Assembly: GCA_027886175.1 (NCBI GenBank)
Contig: JAJNNQ010000075.1
Span: forward strand, 80,455,001 to 80,519,000
Reading direction: 5' to 3'
DNA length: 64,000 bases
Source: Phylloscopus collybita
Lineage: Eukaryota > Chordata > Aves > Passeriformes > Phylloscopidae
Part shown: positions 37,150 through 49,300 of the stretch, piece by piece
How the letters are laid out: the number at the start of each line of letters is the position of its first letter
Numbering within the stretch: position 1 is the stretch's first letter
The notes under the pieces: generated by a model
Database searches by the model: none
Told to the model about the DNA's origin: nothing
What the model saw: the letters and a program-made list of their open reading frames with translations, nothing else
Program-made: the position numbers and the translations under genes

Positions 37150-37605
37150 TGGATGTGGCCTCATTCTGAGTACTGTGTGCAGCTCTGGGTCCTCAGACTT
37201 TAAAAAGGCTATTAAAGCACTTGAAAGCATCCAGAAGAGGAAAACAGACCTGGTGAAAGCTGAAAGCAAGTGTTATCCTCTGAGGATGTCTGAGCACTTT
37301 GTGCTGGCCTATTTGTAAAGAAGGAGGCTGAGTAGCAACTGCATTGTTCTCTACAGTTTCCTGAGAAGGGTAAGTTGAGAGGGAGGTGCTGACCTCTTCT
37401 CCCTGGTCTCCTGGTGACAGGACGTGTGGGAATGGTTCAAAATTACATAAGGGAAAGTTCAGTCTTGACATTAAGAAGCATTTCTTTACCAAGAGGATGG
37501 TCAACCAGCAGACAAGGCTTCCTAGACTTTTAGTCAGTCCTAAAGAGTTTAGGCAGTTGAATTAGATGATCATTGTAATTTTCCTCAAACTCAACAGTTC
37601 TTTCT
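37150..37605 (+). mobile_element. Old CR1 LINE 3' fragment
   Basis: The order of sequence words follows the CR1 C-terminal and 3' region: a segment resembling 'GGCCTCATTCTGAGTACTGTGTGCAGCTCTGG', then 'CATCCAGAAGAGGAAAACAGACCTGGTGAAAG', later 'GACATTAAGAAGCATTTCTTTACC' and 'TTAGGCAGTTGAATTAGATGATC'. It is more diverged than the copy at 13078-14024, with many small changes, so it is an older insertion. It is strongly 5'-truncated and lacks the RT core. Confidence 0.8.
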
Positions 37606-37636
37606 AGCCTAGTCTAGCCTAGCCTAGTCTAGTCTA
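37606..37636. repeat. CTAGC/CTAGT pentamer array at CR1 3' end
   Basis: TAGCCTAGTCTAGCCTAGCC continuing into TAGTCTAGTCT: six or so pentamers alternating CTAGC/CTAGT, exactly where the CR1 copy ends. CR1 ends in short tandem units, so this is probably a mutated and expanded CR1 tail turned microsatellite. Confidence 0.8.
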
Positions 37637-38052
37637 TTGTAATGTTGCACATTATTGAGAGGTTTCACTTAACAAACGTATATAGAAAATGTCCTTAAAT
37701 AGTTTTACATTGCTTAGTTAAACAGATAATTAGTACAATATTTTCCCTGCAAGTATTTTCTTTTAGAAAATAAAGAATATTAGAAGTGAAGTTGCTTTAC
37801 CAGAACAAGCTAATTTCAATGGAGGCTTCTAATGCATGCTAAGCTGACTTTTTTTATCCTTTTCACACTCCCAAAGTTTTCCTGGTCTAAGCTACAGACT
37901 TCTGAGCAGCTCACCTCACTCACAATGAAGGAGGATGGACGGAAGATCTTAGAAAGAAATTGATGTTTCAAAACTTATCTTTCTTAGGAAGTTACTGTAT
38001 ATTCTTTTTTATTCTAACTTGGGACAAATACCAAACATTGTACTTCAAGAGG
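37637..38052. other. Unique AT-rich DNA
   Basis: No feature was recognised. Confidence 0.5.
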
Positions 38053-38092
38053 AAAAAAAAAAAAAAAAAAAAAGAAGAAAAGAAAAAAAGAG
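38053..38092. repeat. Poly(A)/GA-rich run
   Basis: 22 A residues (38053-38074) followed by GAAGAAAAG-type sequence. On the minus strand it produces a run of Phe codons in an artefactual frame (37992-38351). Confidence 0.9.
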
Positions 38093-38149
38093 AGATGCTG
38101 TAAGTGTCATGAATACTTTTTAATGACAAAGCAGTCCAAAAACCTATGA

Positions 38150-38317
38150 TGTGGGGTTTTTTGTTTGTTTGCTTCCTAATATCTCCTGTATTTGCATTAT
38201 TTGGAAAAAACAAAAAACATAAACAACAAAACAAAATAAAAACAAAATAAACAAACAAAACCCAAAACAAAACACCAAAAAAGCCCACAAACAAACAAAC
38301 AAACAAACCCACAACAG
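38150..38317. repeat. Strand-switching T/G then A/C tract
   Basis: A T/G-rich arm (38150-38171, GTTTGTTTG) is followed about 35 bp later by a long A/C-rich arm (38205-38317, with CAAACAAAC repeated). The arms are complementary in part, so they could pair into an imperfect hairpin. No transposon ends are visible. Confidence 0.75.
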
Positions 38318-41159
38318 AATAATAGGGTTTGTTAATAATGCAGTGGAGCACAAGCCAGCATAAACTACCACTATAAACCCATCATGTGGTCACATACTGA
38401 GTGCAGGGCTGCCCCCACCCCTGCACAGGGAGGATGTAGCTGGACTGAAGCAGGAGCAGAGGAGAGCAACTGTAGTGGTTTATGCACAATTGCAAAGAGA
38501 AGAACTCTAGCTGGACAAAGCCAGCCAAGGAGGCATACAATTTTAATTAACAGAATTCTGACTTGGAAAAAGTGAATATGAACTTATTGTTCACAGCTAT
38601 TTTCCAGAGTAATAGCTAGTGACTATTAGATTACATAAAGATACTTAGTCCACTCAGTAAATGAACTTTTAAATTTTTAAGTCAACTTTACATGGTGTTT
38701 TTAAGTGTTTCAAGGCTGATTAGATTAACTTTGGGGAGAAAACTGAGTAGCACCAAATACAAAGGCAAATTTTGTGGCTACAGATTACAAAATACCTTGA
38801 GCCACCAACGACTCTACACAGTGCCTACTGCTGCACACTGCAAAGGAAACCAATTGGTATCCCCCAATAGGGATTTGGTCCAGTTCAGCCATTTTTAGTC
38901 TTGAGCAGAGAATTACTTATGAACAAGTGGTCAGGGCAAGTCTTTTAAGACCCAAGGTCTCCTGAGCATATTCCTTATCTGCATATCCAGATTTCCTCCA
39001 AGACTGAGCAACCTAGTTGTTCACTGTTTACATGTGTCCTCCAACCATACAATGAGGGTTTTTTTCTGCATTATAAGCCTTTAAACTATTAAAATAAATT
39101 TTAAAATACATTTGAAATATGAAATACATTTAAATTGTGAATTACTAACCTGATACAGAACTGTACAAGTCTCCAAATATCCCACTTAAAGAGGAAAAAA
39201 AAACTTGTGTGAAGTATTCAAGTCTCCATAATCCCGTAATTTATAAACTTTAAGAGTAAGAACATCTAACAAAGCAATAGCACATACTTCATTGTTCTTC
39301 TACATTTAGATCCCATCTTTCTGTCTCTGGAGGAAACAGCAAAGCATTTCATGATTCTTCTTGAACAGGGACAAAAGAACTGGGAAAAAAAAGAAGTGTT
39401 TTCTCTGACATTCCTGCCTCTACCTCTTGTGTTTTCAATGCAATACTGTTAGGACTAGCACACATGGGAAGAAACAAAATTAACAGAACAGATGCTTATA
39501 CTCACTCCAGAACATAAGCTGTCATTTATTTCAGAATTCCAATAAGTCTAGCAGTAAAACAAATATGCTCTTGCTGTGTTTTTTTTTTTTTTTTCATCCT
39601 TCCTCTCCACCTGTTTGTTATGCTTTTGATTTTGGCTTGCCTTTTTCGCCTTTCTCTAATTAGGTTGTGAGTTCCTTGAGAAACCTGGTCCAACCTAGGC
39701 CTCCTCAAGGGCACATTTCCTTCACAGAATATTGTTTTCTGTGACCACAGCTTTTTTCTAAATGGGTGATGAGAGTCAAATCTAAACCAGCAGCAGCTAC
39801 TGAAGACAGCCAGCCCTTCAATGTTTGTTTCTTGACAATGAAGTGGGATTTCTGTCCATAATAAAGAGGGGTGTAAGGAGCTCTGTAGACTTTGATGAAA
39901 TACTTGAGCCCAGGGTTTCAAACAAAGGTGCAAAGACAACGTTGCCATTCAACAATGGACTGTTAAGATTCACAGATTTTAGTACAGATCTCAGCAGGCT
40001 AGGTTCTTCTTAGAGTGCAGTGAAAGATACGAAAAATAATTGAAGCTTTAAATACAAAATATTTTAGTCTTCATTTTGACAATATCTTTTGATTTACTCT
40101 CCTCACAGTTTCTGAGAAATTGCCAAGGGAAAAACAGTTTGGTGGCATACTAGAGGTAAAGATGAAAACAACTGTCCTTTTTAAGGCAAAATAAGGTGAG
40201 ATGAACTGGATTTGTAGTGAAAAATAAAAGGCTGTTGCTTTGAAGAAAAATATATAAGAAAGTGCAGAAAACAAAATAAATAGACAAGCAAATTGCCATT
40301 TGTATCTGTCATGCTCACTGCTGTTTGTAACCTTGCTGCTTTTGAGAGGCAGCCACCAACCTCTTCTCACTTCAGCAGCCACAAGCAAAACCTGTGTGAG
40401 GTTGCTTGTGATAGAACATGTTGCTGTTTTGCTGGTCACAGCTCACAGTAGTTTTGACTGCATATACTAGATGCAACTAAACAGAAAACAAATAGATAGG
40501 AAAGAAGGACAATATGGAAAGGTTGAAAAAAGGTGGTAAGACTGGAATTAGGCAGGAGAGATTACATGTTCAGCTCATGGATGTGAGATTTAGCCAGCAT
40601 CATTTCAGTATATCAGCCAGACTCTTCCTTGTGAGTTATCTAGTGATTCTGCCTGGAATGGTATACAGAAGGTGTGATCCCTCATTTGATCCCCCAGAGT
40701 GGGGCATATGTCTGTGACAGCTGGGATTTGAAAGCTTATTTATCATTGTTTTTAAGAAGCTTTTTTTACTGGTATGAGTTTCAAATTAGGGACAAACAAA
40801 TTGCCAGAGGACTTTATTAGTTAAGTCTATGTCTGGGACATAAACCATCTTCACACTTGTTTTGTTTATTATGATTGTGATTTTAGTTATTTTTGCTTGG
40901 ATTCGTCTATTTTCAACTGTTTAATTTTTCCTTTTTTCAATGTAACATATCAGAAACCCAGCTGGGTATTTGGACAGCTTGTAACATAGGCAGATGCACA
41001 ATATCACAAGGAGTAAAAAAGATGGAATAAAAGAAAGAAGAAACACGAAGTCAATAGAAGAAGAGAAGGGACTAATAAATGCCTATTGCATAGTGTCATC
41101 TGACACTTCTAGAAAAATCTGAGTTTGAAACAGCGAGCTACTGCTTTGGTGCAAAACCC
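38318..41159. other. Unique non-coding DNA
   Basis: A small GC-richer patch at 38395-38530 (CTGCCCCCACCCCTGC) is unclassified. A 16-nt T run lies at 39579-39594. The 140-codon minus frame 39526-39948 contains the antisense of this run as Lys codons and has no domain that I recognise. Confidence 0.45.
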
Positions 41160-42330
41160 CTCCCTTAATTCTTTCCAAGGACCAACAGGCTGGAGGATGA
41201 CAGCTGTTGAGCTTCTTTTTCCTGGAGTTCTGTGGAACTACTGACCATTATCTCTGATGCCTTTGCCAGGAAGATTTTTAGAAACTATATTAAGAAACAG
41301 AGTTTTGTATATGGATAGGATACACTGAGAAGCAGTCGACATGTTTTTAGTAAGACATATCAAAGACATCAAAGACCTGATGGAATTCCTTGAAAAAGTT
41401 AGTACATGAATAAGGGAAATGCACTTGTTACTCCTAGGAATTCCAAGGAGTTTTCAACATAATTTATCATCAATAATTCTTGAAAAAGAAATTTGGCCAA
41501 GGAATAACAAAATTTCACAGGGATTAAACAGGTTGAAAGATAAAAGTCATAGAACAAACTATAATTTTCTGTGACACAGGAAAGACATTGGTGAAATGAC
41601 ATGAGTTGTGCTCAATATTAAGTTCATAACTGATATGGAAATATCAGGAGAGTAGCAAAGGCTGTTAGCATATAACACCAGTCACAATAGAACGGGCAAA
41701 TGCTGATTGCATAGAGCTGCAATAATCACATTAATGGAGTTAGGTGGACAAGAACAAGAAGCCAAAATTCAGTATTGATACAGTGCGACACACTCAAGAA
41801 CAAAAAACAAAACCCAGTCTCAGTCTGATATGTGCAATGCTGTGCTCAGAGCTACTGGAATACCAGGCAAGAGAAAATGTCCTTTGAACTGTACAGTCAA
41901 ATGACAAGAAAACCTAAGTTCAATATAGGTGAAAATATACAACGTTACAAGCTATTAGAGAAATATATATATATATACATAATTTTACCACTGTGCAGAT
42001 CCATGATATATCAAATCTTGAAAATTATATATGTTTTTAGTTCTCTTCTCTCAGAGGACAAATGGTCAGCAGTGATGAGAAAAGCTATTAACAGTCCATG
42101 TAAAGAAAAACTGGATATATGAGGTTTCTTGAGCCTGCAAGATACAGGACTTAGTGAGAAATTATGTAGGAATACAAAATTATAAATAGTGAGGTTGGAT
42201 ATGAATGGGTGTTCACTGTGTTTCCAAACACAGGTATTAGGAGTCAACACACATAACAGGCACACAGTCAAAAACAAGAAGTCAACACGTAATTAGGATC
42301 ATGTAGTAGAAGCTGACAGCATGGCTTCAT
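41160..42330 (+). mobile_element. Ancient CR1/L3-type LINE relic, RT region
   Basis: The sequence is heavily decayed, but its word order follows an amniote CR1/L3 reverse-transcriptase region. It has GAGAAGCAGTCGACATG..TTTTAGTAAGA near 41327-41356, then TTCCTTGAAAAAGTTAG..GGGAAATGCA (41385-41422). Next come GTGCTCAATATTAAGTTCATAAC..GATATGGAAA (41609-41641), AGAGCTGCAATAATC (41715-41729) and AAAATTCAGTATTGATA (41764-41780). No frame survives, and there are clear deletions between blocks. It is far older than the other CR1 copies. A short (AT)n run sits inside at about 41962-41978. The outer limits are approximate. Confidence 0.55.
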
Positions 42331-45300
42331 AACTGGACAAGACAAACCAACAGAAATAAATCACATAGGATTCTTGACTACAGAGGTTAATCATCTAAAA
42401 GGATCTGAGACCTCACTAGAATATGAAAGATTACTCAAAAGAAATATATACATGAACCTTCTAAAGGCTGCTATTGAAAGCAGGATATGAAGAGATGGAA
42501 CTGTGCTCTGCCTCTATGGCTTCCTGCTTTCCAAACCTTTGCCTGCACTACTGGTTAAAGATTGATAAAATTGTTCAGCACGGCTCCAGGAACAGTATTA
42601 CACTGAGCAAGATTGTTTCAGAGACTTACACTGCAGTTTGCTCTTGTTACTGTAAGGAAAACTTCATATAATTTGATGAGAACATGTCCTCTCTTATCTA
42701 GGTCGGTAAAGGCTACACTGAATGAGAGGCAAGCAAAAGACATCAACAGGTCCTGTGAAGCATTTTCAAAAGCATTTATCCAGCACATTCAGCATCAGTG
42801 GTTGTGCTCTCACTCACTTTTTGCTGGCTATCATAAGATAATGAATAGTAATATATGGATGTTATTATTATTCCAAGCAGTATATCCACCAAAAATATCT
42901 ACCAAAAATATCCCAAAGAGTTTTCTCTGGATACATGTACAATTTCTTGTGACTTGGATCAGTTCTCATAATGCTCTGGATCTGTTCAGGACAGCATTCC
43001 ACCTGCTTACGTTTTTCCTTAACTGCCAAGACATTTAACGCAAAGAAATTTCCTGATTTTCCCATCCACACTTCTCCCCTTTAAAACTTTGTCTTCAAAC
43101 CCACTCAGGGCCCCACCTATGTGACTAGAGCTTCCCATCTCCACCAATTTAACAAATAGAAAGGATTTTGAATCATAAAACCCAGGAGACAGAGAAAATC
43201 CATTTCTATCTGTATTTTAGAACTCCAATAAGAGTCTTTTTAGAAGTTGAGCTTATATGAAGACACCTCATGGATGGCAAACATCTTATTAGAGTTATTA
43301 GGCAAGCTTCTACAGAAAAGATTTTTGTATGATTACAAAAGGATTTATAATGTCTTTAACTTACGTGAGAAATATTTCTCTTTACCACATTGCAAGTATT
43401 GGTTTAATGCACATGGTTGATTGTGTGGAGCTGACTATCTTTTACTGTCACTTGTGGTAGAGTAAGTGTCCTGAATGATCAACTTACTGAGCTGTAAGCA
43501 CGTCACTCTAGCTATATTTATAAAGACTCATTCTAGAAAAAAATAATTGATACTGATTTTATACTGTTCTGCTACATGAATTTCTGGTTTGTTTTTAAAG
43601 CAAGATAATTTCTCCTATATTAGGAGATTGAAAAAATAAATTATTTAGCATATAATTTTTACTACCAATCTATTCTCTGTGCAGAGCTGTAAATGTTTTT
43701 TTGTGAGTAATCACCAATACAGCAATTATTCACGAGATAAATAGTCAATATTTTTAAAATGAAGGCACACAGAGTTATTAAGTGAATTTATCCTTACCCT
43801 AAAATGTCCATAAAAAGAAAATATGTTGAGAAACGCATAAAGAAATTTGTAGAGCATGTATATAAAATATCCTTTAAAAATCTCTGAGACATCAACATAA
43901 TCTAAGAAAGGAGTGTTGCTGTTCTACTGATAACATAAATAATTCTTCTTTTTATACTTGTAATTACATTACAGTACAAATAAAATTTGCATAGAAAACC
44001 TCAAATACACAGTGTATTTTATACGTAGAGAGCCAAAAATCATTTTAAACTCTTAAGTGTCAGAAAATCCCTGAATATTGTAAATAAAAACTTAAATTTT
44101 TTTTTTGTAGTCCATATATATATTCATTTTTAGCTTGGATATCAGAAGCAAGAAAACTCAACTAACTGACTTTTATGAAACTCAAGAAACATATGATTAT
44201 AATTTTATTACTTTGAAAATACTGCAAAACTCAAGAATGGCTTATCCTAAATCTTAGGCTGTCAATGTCTAAATGACTCCATAAAGTAAAGTTTTCCTGC
44301 AGGTAGGTTCTACATAGAGCATTAAGTTCTAATAAGCCTTTAGTCATTTTTGTAGCTACATACCCTTGGAAAATTAAGATTGATTGTTTTTTAGTTAACT
44401 GTATATAACCAATAGGCAATATTGAAGCTGAAATATTCACTGTATAGGACATGAGACATTTGTTTGCAACACTGTTTGATATCCCAGGTCTGGTTTTGAA
44501 ACGGCATTTGTGTTTTGCTGATACAGCGTAAGAGCTATGATAAACCCGTGTTCAAAAATTCAAATTATCCAGTAGGACCTACTAGCATAGAAAGTCTTGC
44601 TTTGTAAAATTTTCAAAGTAAGGAAATCAATGAAAGACAAACTCCACTCTATTACAAAACAGTAAGAAAACTGAGGAATCACTCTTTCACATGGAATTGG
44701 AATAAAAAAATCAAGATGAGCAGACTGAAGTTCTCCAGTTTTAGTAACTCACCCTGAAAAAGAGGAGAGGCATTCAAAATGCAGGTGAAACAACCCTAAT
44801 TGTGATTTGTGTGAAGGAGACTGACCACCAATATCATGTTTACAGACCTTCCAGATAAATTAAGGGAAGGATAAGGTACTACAATATGCAGAAGGCAGGA
44901 TGCAGAGTGACAATTTTATCTCTGACAGACACAAAAAACACACGTGAACATCAAGGCTGAGTCTCACAACTTTTCTCTTTTGCAGGAAAGAAAAAAACAA
45001 GTTCTTATAGTTACCATACTCAAGGGAACACTGACCAAATTTGATATCATGACAGCCTCCAAGAAAAAGAAAAACCCATAAATCTGCCTATATTCTTATC
45101 TGAGTTCAGAGAAAACACTTCTACTGCTTCTTTGTTTTGTTAATGCAAAACCAATTGGACCTGTTGAAAGCATGTGTTACAGGGAAAAATGAAGCAGTCC
45201 ATAATCCTAATAATAGTAATCACCAGATTTTCCATGAAAACAAATGCAATGAAAAATTAATACATTCTTCTTCTGATCACTGAGTGAATTACAGTAAATG

Positions 45301-45664
45301 GAAAATCATTTCAGAATAATAATAATTTTACAGGAACAAAATACCGTTCCAGATCTACACTTTTTCTCCCTATCCTATATTTCTCTGCTCTGAGGAGAAA
45401 AACAAGCAAACAAACAAGACAGTAATATATATGAGTTTAGCTATAATGAGTTCCACATTCTTATAAATTAGGTATTGTTCAGTAGAGGCTCAATTACAAC
45501 AAGGTATCCTGTTTTTCTGGAGGCTGTATATGTTCCCAATATAAATTTTTACACTTTGCAAGGTGAGCAGAAGAGGTGCTAGTTCTATGACCAATGTGTG
45601 AGCAAAATTGTACAATCACAAACAACAACCTTTAAGAATTTCCAAGCTATTATTATTTTTTTTT
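42331..45664. other. Unique AT-rich non-coding DNA
   Basis: No gene is recognised. The 141-codon plus frame at 42613-43038 overlaps others and shows no domain. The LINE relic may extend somewhat into the left end, but the similarity fades. Confidence 0.45.
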
Positions 45665-45684
45665 GTGTGTGTGTGTGTGTGTGT
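45665..45684. repeat. (GT)10 microsatellite
   Basis: Ten perfect GT units following a T run. It is a candidate polymorphic marker. Confidence 0.95.
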
Positions 45685-46305
45685 AAATCCAGCATAGCTA
45701 AATCTTTGTAGTGATCCTGACTGTAAGACCATTATGCACAGAGGACTAGAGATCCACACAACAGCTTACATGAGCAGTCCTTGTAGCTTCTGCTGTGCTG
45801 TACAGGTCCTGTGTCTCTGGGATTTAGAACTTGCTGCCTCGATGTTCAGTGTAAAATGGACAGTTGTGATTATGTCCTGATGGTGACATCTGTGGGGTTC
45901 TTTCACCATTATAAACTGACATAAGGAATTTGCAGGAACACTAGGGAGAAAGATCTGTCTCAGGAGACTGTCGTCCACAGGATCTTTCATTCTGCCTTCT
46001 GGCAGCTGATTTCACTTGCATTAACAAGAAAACCCCTGTTATTTCTTCTCTGTGAGACAGAATTTCTAGATCAAGCAAAGAAATGAGTGGTAGGGCCTCG
46101 CTGTGCTTCTCTTAGCTGCAGAAAGTAAACAAGGAAAGATCCAGGTCTATGGGGAAGTTATTTTATTATCTGGAAACCATCAACTTTTACTAGCAGGAAA
46201 TGAAGGAAGACGATTTTTCTTACCCTGAAGCTGAAGTGCTGTGCATTTGGAAGTAAAGGGTGTAGCCACAAAAAAAGTTCCAACTGTTAGTACATTGAAG
46301 TTTTC

Positions 46306-46331
46306 TGTACAGTCCAAACCTGGACTGTACA
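46306..46331. repeat. Perfect 11-bp hairpin, first of a pair
   Basis: TGTACAGTCCA (46306-46316), a 4-nt AACC loop, then TGGACTGTACA (46321-46331), the exact reverse complement. It lies only 5 bp from a second hairpin of the same stem length. Confidence 0.95.
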
Positions 46332-46336
46332 ACCTA

Positions 46337-46360
46337 GATGCACACAACATTGTGTGCATC
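46337..46360. repeat. Perfect 11-bp hairpin, second of a pair
   Basis: GATGCACACAA (46337-46347), a 2-nt CA spacer, then TTGTGTGCATC (46350-46360), the exact reverse complement. With so short a spacer it is nearly a continuous palindrome. The two stems differ in sequence, so this is not a duplication of one hairpin. Confidence 0.95.
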
Positions 46361-49300
46361 CAGTGTGGTGGATGCCTGCAAGCAGACATGCATAGATAAA
46401 TGTTCAGAAACTTTGGAAACTGTAAGTTTTCTCAATATTCTTAGGCAAAACCCTGCTGATTCATATCTATCTTCTGAGTACTTTCTGAAGATTTCTTGTT
46501 TCTGATGTGAATATACCATCTATGTCAAGCAGTGGATATAGGCAGAAAAACTATACACACAAGGGGAAAAAACCAACCCCACTGACTTTTGTGTATCTGC
46601 CACGATAATAACAAGCAGGCTGTCCTTGAAAAGCAAAAAAAAAAAAAAAAATTGACAACATAACACATTCATCTGTGAGTCATTCACTGTTACATCCCTC
46701 ATTATGAAGATGTGTGTAACACATTTATTGTAACACACTTGATTGGTAAAAATCAAGAGAGACTGAGAAACCTTCAGCAAATGCTAGTCATTTGCCTCAG
46801 TCATTATTATATGAAGACACAAATATCTCAGTAAGGCAAATTTCTCCATCTCTGATCAAACCTGCAGTTGGTGTTCCTGGCATTCCTGAGCAGATCTGCA
46901 CACATTATTCTTACACTGACACATCCTTGTGTGTTTGAAAGGAGGGCATTTGGCAACACCTTTGTCCTACTTTGCTCTGCTTCATTTATTTTTCGATCTG
47001 AAAATCTAGATATCTATCTGCAAACTTACCAGAAAGAGCTATTTTTATCCATGAAACATGGGCTCTCAAATCATACACTCACTCATCCAGACTTTGTCAT
47101 CTCAGTGGGGAAGGCAGAGACACATAAGTTCACATAACTCATTTTTTATTGAATTTGGTTGAAGATATCTAGTGAGACAGCTGCATAGGTTGCTGCCTTT
47201 ATCATTATACATCTCCAGGAGGGTTGTGGGATTTTTTTGTTGTTGTTTTTGTTTTGTTTTTAACGAAGAATGAAAAGAAACAATAATTTGTATCTGTCAT
47301 AGCATTTCAGCAGCTTTTTTTTTTTCTACAGTCCTCATCCTGTAGCTAATAACCTCTAAATAGGAAACCAGGATACCAAGGACAGCACTAGACTGCTTAT
47401 CAGGAGGTAGATTTAAATGTTGTCTAAACATAAATAAAAACTTGTTGTTGTTGTTGTTTGTTTCAGTAAGTGTTTTATCTAGTTCTCTGTGGCCTTTGGC
47501 AAAGACAAAATAGCTAGGAGATATCTTCTGCTGTTTAGACACTTGACATTAAGATGTAGACAAAATAAAAACCAAGGTCCAAGATGATGGGGGAAATTTT
47601 GCTTTAGAGATTGGTGAGTAAGATTTAACTCAGTTCAAAATGTCAAGAAGCCTTATGTCTTACCATGGTGGGGGAAAAAAAAGAAAGTACAAGAAAAATA
47701 CCTTGAGTCAAATAGAACATTTTGTTTCATTTTGACCTATTGTGAAAAAGAATGTAATTGTGTAACCTGAGCTGATATTCCCCTTTGCTGGCTGATTCTT
47801 TCATCCATCCACAGAATCACAGCTATAGTTGACAAAGTGCAAGGGGACTTTTAACTCCTTCCAAAGCAGAATATTATCTGAAAAGGTACAGCACATGATA
47901 TTTCATCTAGCAAGGATCCATTTTCATATTGAAATAAGTGGAATAATGCTTATTTTAATAATGAACAATGGCCATGCTCTGTCCTAAATAAGAATAAATA
48001 AATTGTCAGAGAGAAATGCCTGGTCTCTCAGGAAAATTTCAGATATAAGACTGCATATAAAAGTTCACATCTTCTGTTAAAAATCAGTCCCATGTAAGGT
48101 TTTACAATATTTACACTAAGACAAAACATAATGAAATCTCAGGGACACCTACATCTCACAGGTTCTTACCCCTGTCTTGCATTCATGCTCCTGTGACTAA
48201 CAACATTTAGCTGGTTCAGTTACCTATCTAGGTAAAAAGTCACCATGCAAAAGATATAAAGACTACAGAAGAAAACAAAGCAAACCCAAAAGCTATTCCT
48301 CCAAGCCTGGCTGTTAGCTATTAATCAGGTCATTAGCATGTGAGGGTTAATAAAGGAACAGAGATATTGACTCCATATGGAGAAGAATTTTGTACCCCAT
48401 TATACCTTATTTCAATTTTATTTTAAATCAATCAACTGGCCAGCTGATAAATGCAGTCCCTTTCTGACTGGAATGATTGCAAGCAATAATACCATCCATA
48501 TAAAAACCCTTGATATATTCCAAAGAATTACATCTCTCAGTCACACTGGATTTTTTTCTCCAAGCCTACTGCCAGCAGTACATTGTTATTTGTTCCTGGG
48601 TTTCAGACATGTTTTAATCTAATAGTGTTTTTAACTAGCTGTATTTAGAAAATCAGTTTACAAATGAAATTATTTCACAAAAGAATGAATCTCAGTAATG
48701 AGATACCATATTTGTATAATCTATTTTTCATTTAAAGAAACTGAATGGATTCTGTAACACTCAGAAGCTAAACATATGCAGGGGAATAGATACTGTAATC
48801 ACTCATTAATTTTGGATAAATATTTGAGGTACAATATTGAACTGGTTGGTATTTTAATTGAGATTGATTGATTTTATTTCTGCAGATCACAAGCTTGTTG
48901 CATTTAATTCTACAAAGTTTCACATGGATGCACCAGTATATTTATACTTACATTTTCTTTATTGTTTCCTTCCTACATAGGAGGAGGAGAAAGGAGAGAA
49001 AAGAGAAAAAGTAGAAAAAAGACAAAAAGGCTTTCTCATGATGAAAAATGCTGCAAACTAAGAATAAGGCAGGAATAGGATCAAAGAGTAGACAAAATGT
49101 GGAATGGTGAAACAATGTGCAAATAACAAAAATAGTGATAAGAATAATATCACACATTGAAAGAAAACAAAGGACAAAATCATAGGGGGAAAAAGACAGA
49201 TGAGCCTAAGGAAAAAACATTCCTATTTTATGACAGATTTCTTACATTCAAACAGTCAGGTTTGTTCTGTAGTGATACAAGTGTGCAAAAGATTTCTCTC

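Noticed and set aside
39526..39948. 140-codon minus-strand frame ending in basic residues
   Set aside because: The lysine run comes from a T16 tract read in reverse, and no domain or splice context supports it.
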